64,000 bases of DNA, taken from Burkholderia sp. BCC0322. Lineage in GTDB: Bacteria > Pseudomonadota > Gammaproteobacteria > Burkholderiales > Burkholderiaceae. The stretch spans positions 463,418-527,417 of the forward strand of contig NZ_CADFDU010000005.1 in the NCBI RefSeq assembly GCF_902833045.1, given 5' to 3'. Positions 36,015-46,200 of this stretch are shown piece by piece. A program made the translations under genes and the position numbers. Every line of letters starts with the position of its first letter. Position 1 is the stretch's first letter. The notes under the pieces were generated by a model. That model was not told the origin of the DNA, searched no databases, and saw only the letters and a list, made by a program, of their open reading frames with translations.

Positions 36015-37907
36015 ATGACTGCAACCGAGACCCAACCGGATCTGATCCTCCGCAACGGAAGGTTCACGACCCTCGACCGCTCTAACCCCACCGCGACAGC
36101 GGTGGCAATAGCAGCAGGCCGCTTCGTCGCGGTTGGCCACGACGCGGACGTCATGCCGCTCGCCGGACGCGCGACGAAGGTCATCGACCTCGACGGCCGT
36201 GCCGTACTGCCGGGCCTGATCGACAACCACTGCCACGTGATTCGCGGCGGCCTGAACTACAACATGGAGCTGCGCTGGGATGGTGTGCCGTCGCTCGCGG
36301 TCGCGATGGAGATGCTTAAACGGCAGGTCGCTATCACGCCCGCGCCGCAGTGGGTGCGCGTGGTCGGCGGCTTTACCGAACACCAGTTCGTCGAGAAGCG
36401 CCTGCCGACGATCGACGAGCTCAATGCCGCAGCGCCCGATACGCCGGTGTTCATCCTGCACCTGTATGACCGCGCGCTGCTGAACGCGGCCGCGCTGCGC
36501 GTGGTCGGCTACACGAAAGACACGCCGGAGCCGCCGGGCGGCACGATCCTGCGCGACGCCGCGGGCAACCCGACCGGCCTGCTGCTCGCGAACCCGAACG
36601 CGACGATCCTCTATGCGACGCTCGCGAAAGGACCGAAGCTGCCGTTCGAATACCAGTACAACTCGACGCGCCACTTCATGCGCGAGCTGAACCGGCTCGG
36701 CGTGACGGGCGTGATCGACGCGGGCGGCGGCTCGCAGAATTATCCCGACGATTACGAAGTGATCCGCAAGCTGCACGACGCGGGCGAGATGACGATCCGG
36801 ATCGCGTACAACCTGTTCACGCAGAAGCCGAACGCGGAGAAGGAAGACTTCGTGAACTGGACCAAGAGCGTCAAGTATCACGACGGCACCGACTATTTCC
36901 GCAACAACGGCGCCGGTGAAATGCTGGTGTTTTCCGCGGCCGATTTCGAGGATTTCCGCGTCGCGCGCCCCGATCTGCCCGCGCAGATGGAGGACGATCT
37001 CGAAGGCGTCGTGCGCGTGCTCGCGCAGAACCGCTGGCCGTGGCGCATGCATGCGACCTACGACGAAACGATCGACCGCGCGCTCGACGTATTCGAGAAG
37101 GTTAACAAGGACATCCCGCTGGCCGGGCTGAACTGGTTCTTCGATCACGCGGAAACGATCTCCGAAAAATCGATGGACCGTATCGCCGCCCTCGGCGGCG
37201 GCATTGCGGTGCAGCACCGGATGGCGTACCAGGGCGAGTATTTCGTCGAGCGCTACGGCGCGCAGGCGGCCGAAGCAACGCCGCCCGTCGCGAAGATGCT
37301 CGCCAAGGGGCTCAAGGTGTCGGCCGGCACCGACGCGACGCGGGTCGCTTCGTACAACCCGTGGGTGTCGCTCGCGTGGCTCGTCACGGGCAAGACGGTT
37401 GGCGGCTTGCGCATGTACCCGCAGCGTAACCTGCTCGATCGCGAGACCGCGCTGCGCATGTGGACCGAATACGTGACATGGTTCTCGAACGAAGAGGGCA
37501 AGAAAGGGCGCATCGCGGTTGGCCAGCTCGCCGACCTGGTGGTCCCGGATCGCGACTTCTTCGCGTGTGCGGAGGACGACATCGCGGACACGACCGCATT
37601 GCTGACGGTGGTCGGCGGGAAGATCGTATGGGGCACGGGGCCGTTCGCGTCGCATGATGCGCCGATTCCGCCCGCGATGCCGGACTGGTCGCCGGTGCGC
37701 GAGTACGGCGGCTACGGCGGTTGGGGCGCGACGCAGCGCAGCGGCGCGCCGTTGCAGCGCGCGGCAGCGGCCGCCGCCGCGTGCGGCTGTTCAAGTGCAT
37801 GCAACGTGCACGCGCATGCGCATGCGAGCGCGTGGGGCCGCACGTTGCCGACGTCGGACGCGAAGGGCTTCTGGGGCGCGTTCGGCTGTTCGTGCTGGGC
37901 GGTCTGA
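36015..37907 (+). CDS. YtcJ-like amidohydrolase (paralogue 2) with Cys/His-rich tail
   Basis: 630 residues from ATG 36015 (GAGGTGAC site). It aligns along its length with the protein at 7991: DLILRNGRFTTLD, metal motif DNHCHVIRGG, HATYDETIDRALD, FDHAETI, GTDATRVASYNPWVS. The last 45 residues differ from the paralogue and contain CGCSSACNVHAHAHA and FGCSCWAV, a possible metal-binding tail. The family removes acyl or formyl groups from amides; the substrate is unknown. It sits between XapX and DoxX genes on the same strand. Confidence 0.86.
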   Translation: MTATETQPDLILRNGRFTTLDRSNPTATAVAIAAGRFVAVGHDADVMPLAGRATKVIDLDGRAVLPGLIDNHCHVIRGGLNYNMELRWDGVPSLAVAMEMLKRQVAITPAPQWVRVVGGFTEHQFVEKRLPTIDELNAAAPDTPVFILHLYDRALLNAAALRVVGYTKDTPEPPGGTILRDAAGNPTGLLLANPNATILYATLAKGPKLPFEYQYNSTRHFMRELNRLGVTGVIDAGGGSQNYPDDYEVIRKLHDAGEMTIRIAYNLFTQKPNAEKEDFVNWTKSVKYHDGTDYFRNNGAGEMLVFSAADFEDFRVARPDLPAQMEDDLEGVVRVLAQNRWPWRMHATYDETIDRALDVFEKVNKDIPLAGLNWFFDHAETISEKSMDRIAALGGGIAVQHRMAYQGEYFVERYGAQAAEATPPVAKMLAKGLKVSAGTDATRVASYNPWVSLAWLVTGKTVGGLRMYPQRNLLDRETALRMWTEYVTWFSNEEGKKGRIAVGQLADLVVPDRDFFACAEDDIADTTALLTVVGGKIVWGTGPFASHDAPIPPAMPDWSPVREYGGYGGWGATQRSGAPLQRAAAAAAACGCSSACNVHAHAHASAWGRTLPTSDAKGFWGAFGCSCWAV

Positions 37908-37908
37908 C

Positions 37909-38355
37909 ATGTCGACGACAACCGGCCGGTATAGCCCAGGGTGGATTCGTGTGCTGCTGGCGCAGCCTTGGGTGCCGCCGCTCGCGCGGCTGGCGCTGGT
38001 GTCCGCCTTTCTGATCGGCGGCGTCAACAAGGCGATGCACTTCGGCGATGCGATCGCGGAGCAGGCGCACTTCGGCCTGCATCCGCCTGCGTTCTGGGCT
38101 GCACTGGCGGTTGTGGTCGAGATCGGCGGTTCGCTGTGCGTGGTGTTTCGCCGGTTCACGTGGATTGGCGCGGGTGGACTCGGCGTGTTGACCGTCGTCG
38201 CGATGGTGGTGGCGAACGACTTCTGGAACCACGAGGGCGTGGCGCGTTTCATGGCGCTCAACAGCTTTTTCGAGCACCTGGGGCTGATCGCCGCGCTCGT
38301 GCTAGTCACCCTGCTTGACGATGTTCAAGGCTGGAAACGGGACGGTCGCCCCTGA
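37909..38355 (+). CDS. DoxX-family membrane protein
   Basis: 148 residues, four hydrophobic helices. The first carries RLALVSAFLIGGVNKAMHF, the family start, and later ALAVVVEIGGSLCVVF and FFEHLGLIAALVLVTLLD. The start codon lies one base after the amidohydrolase stop (TGACATG), so coupling is likely. DoxX relatives are inner-membrane subunits linked to quinone or thiosulfate metabolism or to DoxX-SodA complexes; the role here is unknown. Confidence 0.85.
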   Translation: MSTTTGRYSPGWIRVLLAQPWVPPLARLALVSAFLIGGVNKAMHFGDAIAEQAHFGLHPPAFWAALAVVVEIGGSLCVVFRRFTWIGAGGLGVLTVVAMVVANDFWNHEGVARFMALNSFFEHLGLIAALVLVTLLDDVQGWKRDGRP

Positions 38356-38497
38356 TCGTTCGGATCGGAACGCAGGGGCTACCTTTCGGTCGATCGGGAC
38401 ACGGCGATCCCGTAGCGCGCGAGGCTGGCGCGTGGCCGGAATACTCGGGCAGCGGGGGCCGGAAATCCAAGCTGCGGGCCTTATGAATGTCATTGCC

Positions 38498-38515
38498 ACG
38501 ACGACGACGACGACG
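38498..38515 (+). repeat. (ACG)6 triplet repeat
   Basis: Six perfect ACG units in otherwise non-coding debris between the DoxX stop and the IS3 remnant. Apart from this, 38356-38529 contains nothing recognisable. Confidence 0.8.
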
Positions 38516-38529
38516 GCGAGGACGCCGCC

Positions 38530-38893
38530 GCGGAATGCCGAGTTGCAAGGCTCGCCACATTCGCCCGGTGCCAGCCATGCCGCCATCCGCCGGTAGCCGA
38601 AGCGCGGCACTGCCTGGGCGGCCGCTGTCAATGGCACGCCCAGGCTCCGATCTTCCTCCGGTTGCTTGAGCGAACAGGTTGCCACCCGGCGACTCGGCCC
38701 GAGATCGCAACATGTCTTGCGTTGCAAGCGCCCCTGCCGAGTCAGGACTTCCAGCGCTTCGCGTCGGCCCGTCGGAGTGCTCACTTTTTCGACTGAATTC
38801 CTTCAGGCCGTCGATTACCAGCATCTGCTCGGCGATCAGGCGCTTAAGCCGATCGTTTTCCGACTCCAGCGTCTTGAGCCGACGCACCTCGCT
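38530..38893 (-). pseudogene. IS3-family transposase remnant (OrfA end and OrfB start)
   Basis: On the minus strand the frame from 38893 reads RRLKTLESENDRLKRLIAEQ and VIDGLKEFSRK, the leucine-zipper end of an IS3-type OrfA. From 38784 a second frame reads STPTGRREALEVLTRQG and VPRFGYRRMAAWLA, the start of OrfB. OrfB then dissolves into the ACG repeat, so the catalytic DDE core is gone. The right edge lies in mid-OrfA and abuts a recombinase gene fragment, meaning a deletion rather than a clean insertion. Confidence 0.82.
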
Positions 38894-39455
38894 TGGGGAT
38901 CAGGATGTGCGGCCGCGCCGGCGAAAAGTCGAGGTCGCTGGTTGCCGCCTGACGAATTTCCTGCGCGGTGATGCCTGTCGAAAGCAGCAGCGCGACGATC
39001 GCGCGATTGCCGACCGCACGCTCGTCGAGGCCGTCGAGCGAGGCAACCGAGTCCCGCAGCCTGCGATCGTCAGCTTCCAGCAAGTACACGGGGACGGGTT
39101 CGTCCTCTGGCCAGGTCTGGGCCAGGGCATAGGCGGCAGCGGGGTTGGTTTTCCGGACACCGACATCGACCAGATGCCCACCGAGCCGGTCGAGCAGCTT
39201 CTGGTAGCGCAGCCGGGTTGTGGTGCCAGGCTTGCATCGTCGATCGAGGCCAGCGAAGAACGGCTCGAGCTGGTCGGCGCCGAAGGTGGCCAGCGTCCGT
39301 TGCGCGGCGCCCAAGTGGCGCATGAAGCGCTCGAACATGGCTTCGTGCTGGACGATCGACCGCGGAGAGAATGCGCGCCGGTCGGCTCCGGTGCGTTGCC
39401 ACTGCTGGTATGCGTCGGTCGGTGCCGACAGCCCTGAAGAACGGGAGGGCGGCGC
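38893..39455 (-). pseudogene. Tyrosine recombinase (integrase) N-terminal fragment
   Basis: About 190 residues: a SAM-like core-binding domain (FSPRSIVQHEAMFERFMRHL, then TTTRLRYQKLLDRLGGHL) and the beginning of the catalytic domain (LLLSTGITAQEIRQAATSDL ending ILIPKRG). The R-HxxR-Y catalytic residues beyond this are missing because the IS3 remnant replaces the rest. The frame is continuous upstream with the end of an H-NS-like gene, giving an H-NS/recombinase fusion frame. Confidence 0.75.
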
Positions 39456-39733
39456 GATCTCGAAATGTACGCGGTCCTTGCCGTCGATCCAGGCCGGCGC
39501 GCGGTCACGGCCGCTCCACGTCGCACCGGTTTCGGGATCGCGATACCGTGCTCGAGAGGATTGGTGTTTGCGTGCTTTGCTGCCACCGAAAATCTCGCGG
39601 GCGGAAAGATCAAATTCCACACCGTGCGCTTCACTTCGGCCAGCACGGTCTCGCGAGCTGCGGCCTTGGCATTCTCGATCTCGGTCTCGAGGACGGCGCG
39701 TTGTGCAAGCAGCGTTTGGTAAGTCGACGTCAT
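39456..39733 (-). pseudogene. H-NS family nucleoid protein gene, frameshifted
   Basis: The start frame (from 39733) reads MTSTYQTLLAQRAVLETEIE and ETVLAEVKRTV, the H-NS N-terminal coiled coil. One base later in phase the sequence continues EFDLSAREIFGGSKARKHQ, then RYRDPETGATWSGRDRAPAW and IDGKDRVHFEI, the C-terminal DNA-binding motif. A single-base loss near 39617-39622 (ACGGTG-TGGAATTT) explains the break. No stop follows FEI; the frame runs on into the recombinase fragment. Confidence 0.82.
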
Positions 39734-40248
39734 TTCTCCTGTCGGGGTTAGGGAATCGATATCAACCAGCGTACCGGCTCATGTGGAAAGTCAAGTTCCG
39801 TTCGTTGGAGCGCAACAACCGGATCAACTCCATCGACGTTCGCGGCGCGGGTGCTTGTCCACTCAATCGCTTTCAATCAAGAAGAAACAGTGTCGATTAT
39901 TTTCGGTCAGTTTCTGATCGGAATGACCAACAACGCTATCAGTCATACTATTTAACATTTGCTACATCGGCGACGCGCCGCGGTCATGGCTATGCCGCGT
40001 CCGATCTCACCGGTAAAGACGTCGATGTCGTTTGATAATCGGACAAGAATCTCGATAACACGATTTTAAAGATTGATATTTGATTGAGCTGCTTATTGAT
40101 ATTGGTAAGCGAATAACATATTAAAAAAATTCCTCGCATGCTATCCGTAAGATAGTGGAAAGCGATTATTTGCATGCCTGACAATTGTTGACCATCTTTC
40201 AGTTTTGGCTGTGCGACTATCTGCGGAAAATTCAAAGCGAGACCAGCT
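39734..40248. other. AT-rich region upstream of the secretion locus
   Basis: No gene is seen. From about 39880 the base composition falls sharply (TTTAACATTTGC, TTTAAAGATTGATATTTGAT, AACATATTAAAAAAATTCC). It is the obvious promoter and silencer target region for the giant exoprotein gene and marks the left border of the horizontally acquired-looking locus. Confidence 0.6.
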
Positions 40249-43200
40249 ATGCGCCGCAGCACGCGCGATATTGAGATTCGGCACGTTCAACGGGAAACGG
40301 CCAAACAGGGGATTATCCTCGACCATGCTCCGCTGAAAAGCGAAGGGCGTGCGCTATGGGTCAAGGCGACTGCGTGGGTCATGACGGCGGTGATGTATTT
40401 CGCGCCGGCTGTGTTTCTCGCGGATCAAACGGCGCAAGCCGCACCGATTGTCGATCCGCGCGCACCCATCCCGTTCCAGCCGTCTGTCACCCAGACGAGC
40501 ACGGGCGTGCCCGCCATCAACATACCCGGCGCCAACGCAAACGGAATCAGCGTTGGGCAATACCAGTCATTTGACATCGATTCGAGAGGCCTGGTGCTCA
40601 ATAACAGCACCGTGGCGGGGACCCCTTTGCTCGGCGGTACGCTCGGCGCCAACCCAAACCTGAACGGCCGGCCTGCGACGACCATCATCAACCAGGTCAC
40701 GTCCAACAACATCGCGACGCTGAATGGGCCGCTCGAGGTATTCGGCTCGCCGGCGGCCGTTATCGTGGCGGCGCCAGGCGGAATTTCCGTGAACGGCATG
40801 GCGTTGACGAACGTACCCGGCCTCACGCTGACGACCGGTACACCACAGTTTCTCGCCGGTGTCGGCGGAGCCGCGACCGATTTCGCGCACGCCAGCGCAG
40901 TGGCGTTCGACGTTCGCTCGGGCAACATCTCGATCGACGGTCCGTCCGGCGTGAATGGGCCCGGGGCTGGTATCGAAGGCACTGTCGGGAATATCGATCT
41001 CATCGGCCAAAGCATCAACATCACCGCGCCGCTGCGCGCAGATCAGCGCGTCAACGTGGTGACGGGTAACCAGCTCGTCACGCCGACGTCCGGCGCGAGC
41101 GGTATCGCTTACGATACAGCCGCAAACGGCGCGGCCAACACGGCCGCGGCGATTGGCAAGAGCGTCGCGGTCGATGCGAGCCATTATGGTTCGGTCACGT
41201 CGGGCACCGTCTATATCGTGTCCACGGCGGCCGGTATGGGCGTGAACACCCAAGGCCCGCTGTCAGCAACGGCGGGCAACGTAGTCGTCAATGCAAACGG
41301 CGACGTGTCGGTCGGTCAAACGTTTGCCAATCAGAACGTCAGTCTGACGAGCACGGGCAATACGGCCATCAGCGGTACCGGGCTCGCCAACCAGAACTAC
41401 ACGGTCAATGCGAACGGCGATATCAATGCGTCGGGCCCCGTATCGGCCGGGCAGAACGTCACGATGACGGCGGGCGGCAATCTGATTGCCGCATCTGTCG
41501 CAGCAAATGGGGTGGCCAGTCTTACGGCCAGCCAGTCAATGACCATCGGCTCGCTTTCCGCGCACGATATTGCGTTGCAGGCGACCAATGGGGACCTGAC
41601 GGTGGGTGGGCTGAGCGCACCCGGCACGGTGGCGGCCAAAGCCGGACGCGATCTGACCGTCAACGGAGCTGTGCAGGGCGGCAGTACGGTGGCGCTGACA
41701 GGTGGTCGAAATGCGACTGTGAACGGATCCGTTTCGGGCGTGAACAACACGACGATTGCAGCACAAGCCGGCTCGGCCCAAATCAATGGTGACGCGATCA
41801 GTAATGCCGCGTTGTCGATCGCGGCTGGACAAAGTACCACCGTCGGCGGCAACGTATCGGCCCAAGGGCCACTGACGATCACGTCGAGCGCAGGCGACAC
41901 GACGATTTCAGGCACGGCCGTCACGCCCGGCGCGCTGACGGTGCAATCCGGCGGCATGACGACGCTCGGCGGCCAGACGCAGGCAGCGACGGCGAACGTA
42001 TCAGGCGGCAGCGTGGCGGTCAATGGTGCGCTGACCACGTCGGGAGACGCGACGCTTGCGGCTTCCAATGGCAACCTGACGGGCACGGGTGCGATTGGCA
42101 CGACGCAGGGTAACGTGAACCTGTCCGCGAGCCAGAACATCGACTACCACGGTGCAGTGCAAAGCGGCGGAGCAGTCTCGGCGACGGCGGGGCAGGACGC
42201 GACGTTGGCGAACGTGTCGGCACCAGGCGCGATCACGATTCAGGCAGGCCGCGATGCAACCGAAACTGGCAATCTGGTCGGCGGCAGCACAGTGCAAATG
42301 ACGGCCGGGCGCGATGCAGGTGTCGATGGCTCGGTCGCCTCGGTCGGCAATACGACGATCACGGCTCAGAGCGGTTCGGCGACCGTGAACGGCAACGCAC
42401 AATCAAACTCGGCGCTGACGATTTCCGCCGCGCAGAATGCGGCGATCGGTGGCACTGCGCAAGCACAGGGGCCCGTGACGATTGCTGCGCAAGGCGGATC
42501 GATCACCGGGCAGGGGAACGTAACGTCCTCGCAAGGCGCGGTGAACTTGAACGCCGGGCAAGCCATTGGTCTGAATGGCGCGGTGCAAAGTGGCAGCACG
42601 ATCGATGCGACGGCTGGCACGAACGCAAGTTTCGACGGGACGGTGAGCGCGCCTGGCGCGGTGACGATTCACGCGGGGCAGAACTCGACCTTGGGCGGCA
42701 ACATCACGAGCGGCGGTAACCTGAGCGTGACCTCGGGCGGCAGCACGCAGGTGAACGGCAGCGCGGCGTCGGTCGGCAGCATGGTGCTCGCGGCCAATGG
42801 TGGCGCCCTAAGCACGACAGGCAACGTGGTGTCGATGGGCGACTTGAGCGCGACGGGGCAGCAGGGCGTGAACCTGGGCGGTACCGCATACGGTGGTGGC
42901 AATACGTCGATCGGATCGAGCGCAGGCAGTGTCTCGGTCGCTGGTACGGTTTCGACACCCGGCGCGCTGAACATCAATGCCGGACAGGACGCGACCGTTG
43001 CCGGTGCGGTGCAGAGCGGCCGGAGCACAACGGTAGCGGTGGGCCGCGATGCGAATCTGAATGGCGGCCTGTCGGTCAGCAATGCCGGTAACGCAAGTGT
43101 GACGGCGGGCCGAGACGTGAACGGCACCGGTTCGATCAGCGTCGCGAACGACACGACATTGAAGGCCGGTAACAACATCAATGTCTCAGGGGCCATTCAG

Positions 43201-46200
43201 ACCGGCAACAACCTGTCGGCGACGGCGAGCAACAACCTGTCGGTCGGGGCGACGACTGCCGTGGGTAGCAGTACGTTGAGCGCCACGAACGGTAGCGCGA
43301 CACTGACCGGTGATGCGCTTTCTGGCGGGGCGACGACGATCGCGGCCGGTACGGACGTCAATTCGCAAGGCGGCGTCAAGAGTCTTGGCGATCTGAGCTT
43401 CAGCGCAAAGTCCGGCAACCTGACCGCGAACGGTCCGGTATCCACGGCGGGTAACGCGACCTTGAACGCAGGGCAGAACCTGACGCTGAACGGTCAGACC
43501 ACGGCGTCGAAGGACGCGACGCTGGTCGGAAACAACATCACGACGCAGGGCATGGCGGTGGGCGGCAACCTGACGGCCACGGCAACGAACAACCTCGATA
43601 CCTCTGCCGGCCGGCTCAACGCACAGTTCGACGCGAGCGCGCCGGCGCTGTCGGTGAATGGCAACGCCACGCTGAAAGGGACAAATGTCACGACCGCGAA
43701 CGCAGTGGTCGGTGGCACGACGCAAATCACGGCATCGCAGAACCTGACCACGGGCGGCACCGCAGCGTTCAAGGGCGACGCGAGCTTGAGCGGCAACTTG
43801 ATTTCGAACGTCGGCACGCAGATGGCGGGCGGTAATCTGAACGTCTCAGGTTTGAACGTCACGAACACGGGAAGCCTGTCGTCGCTGCAAACCGCCACCG
43901 TCAACGCAACGAATCTGGACAACAGCGGTTCGATCTATGGCCCGGCCGCGAATTTCAACGTCAGCGACACGACGACCAACTCGGGTTCGTTGCTCGCGAC
44001 GAACGCACTGAATCTGACAACCGGCAGTTTGAGCAACTCCGGGCTGATCTTCGCCGGGGATGTTCAAAACTCAGCGGCCGCCACCGGCAACACCACAGTC
44101 ACGGTCACTGGCGGTAACGGCTCTTTCAACAATGCAAACGGCAAAATTCTCGCGCAGAACATCGCGGCGCTGAATCTGCCGAACCAGACGCTTGATCCGT
44201 CCGCCGGAGCCCTGGGCACGATCGACGGTACCAACGGCGTCAATCTTTCTGCGTTGTCGGTGAACAACTCGGGTACTTGGACGCTCCCGGCAAGAGCCGT
44301 GACGGTCACAGCCGCACAAGGCATCACGAACGCAGGAACGATCAATCAAGGTACGGGTTCGCTGACGCTGAACAGCGCCGTCGGCAACACCGGCACGATC
44401 AACGGCAACGACCTGACGATCAACGGCTCACTCGCAAACCAGTCGAGCGGTACGGTTTCGGCCAATGCCTTGACGCTGAACGGGTCGGGGACGAACGCTG
44501 GCACGGTGGAGGCTGCCAATAAGCTGGCCATCTCGGGTACGAGTTATGACAATTCGGGTGGTATCACGAAAGCTGGAAACAGCAACAGCCCGGCAGGTAG
44601 CGGCAACGCGACGATCAACCTGAGCGGTGATCTCGGCAATGCTGGCGGCACGCTGACGGCAACGAACGATCTGTCTATCACGGCCAACAACGTCAACAAT
44701 TCCGCCGCCGCGACGGTCACGACAACTACGACCACGAAGACGGTCGACAACGCGGGGCTGTTGATGGCCACGCCGGTTGGCACTGAACTGGTCCATGCAA
44801 TCTATAACGTGGGCAAGGACGGCGGCACGCTGACGCTTGGGCAAGCGACGTTGCCGGCAACGCTTGGTGGGCTTTTGTCGGTCGGTGGCGAGCAGCCGAC
44901 CAATTCAACCGTCTGGTCGATCCACAGTGCCCGGCTGATCTATCAGGGATGGGGCAATCCGTCATCGCCGGTTGCAACCTCGGGTTCTGTCCAGTTCGCA
45001 TTGGTCCCCACCAGCAATGTCCCTCACGGTGCCATCTGGGTAGTCGTACCGCCCTCGACGCCGGTTTCAGGCGCAACGACGGTTCAAACCCTGACCTTGC
45101 CCACGGTTACCGAGACCACCACCACGACCGGTGCAACCGTTACCTCCTCGGTTATTGCGGCCGGCCACGACCTCAACCTGACCGCCAACACGCTCAATAA
45201 CCAGAGCGGCATCGTAAGCGCAGGTCACGATGCCAACGTGAACGTGCAGCAGCTCCAGAATGGCGGCTCGAGTTTCACGTCGTCGGTGACGGATACGGTC
45301 GACGCCGCGTCGCTGAATGCGTTTCTGACGTCGCTGCAGGCGTTGCAGAAGTCCGGCCCGATTGGGGTGGCCGGGACGGCTAATCCGGGCGGCACTTACC
45401 AGTGCGAGGGCGGGTACTGCCTGGTGGGCACACCGACTCCGCCTGCCACCTACACAATCAGCGCGCCGGGTACGGTGCAGCTGGAGACAGTTACCCGAAC
45501 CGCCACGACGCAAGGTGCCGTCGGGCAGATTCTGGCCGGCAACAACCTGAATCTGTCGGGCGGCAATCTGACCAATACCGGCACGCTTTCCGCTGGCAAC
45601 AACGTCACGATTCAGGCGGCAAGCTTTACGAATCAGGGTTCGAATGTTGGGTCGAAGGCCGTGACGGCCGGCTGTGCGTCGGGGGTATCCAATGCCGGCT
45701 GCTCGAACTTGAAAACGACCAATCCGAACTCGGAGGCATACAGCTACCAGCAGACCAACAGCAACGTCACGGCGGGTCATGACATCGTCATCGCTGCCAA
45801 CCAGGTCAACAATACCTACGGCAATCTGGTTGCGAAGAACGATGTTGTGATCGGTGGCGCCGGCACGACCGCGACGACCCCAACGCAAGCTGCCAGCGTC
45901 ACGAACACATCGGCAGCGATCGAGGCGGGCAACAACGTGCAAATCAACGCGGCGAGCGTGACGAACACGATTGCCGCCGCGGCGACGGTTCACCAGAACT
46001 ATGGATCGGCGTCGCCCTTTACGGGTTGCGGTCAGAACTGTGAAGCGTATATCGAGGTGCAGTCGGCCCAGCCGTCGACGATTACGGCGAACAACAACCT
46101 GTCGATCACGGCGGGTGTGTTCAGCAACACCGGGAGCCTCGTCACGGCACTGAACACCGCGGCGATCAATGCGACCCAAAGCGCGTCGAGTGACAACCAG

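Noticed and set aside
41300-44600. Possible CRISPR-like or tandem repeat array
   Set aside because: The repetition is in-frame beta-helix coding sequence with variable units, not equal repeats and spacers.
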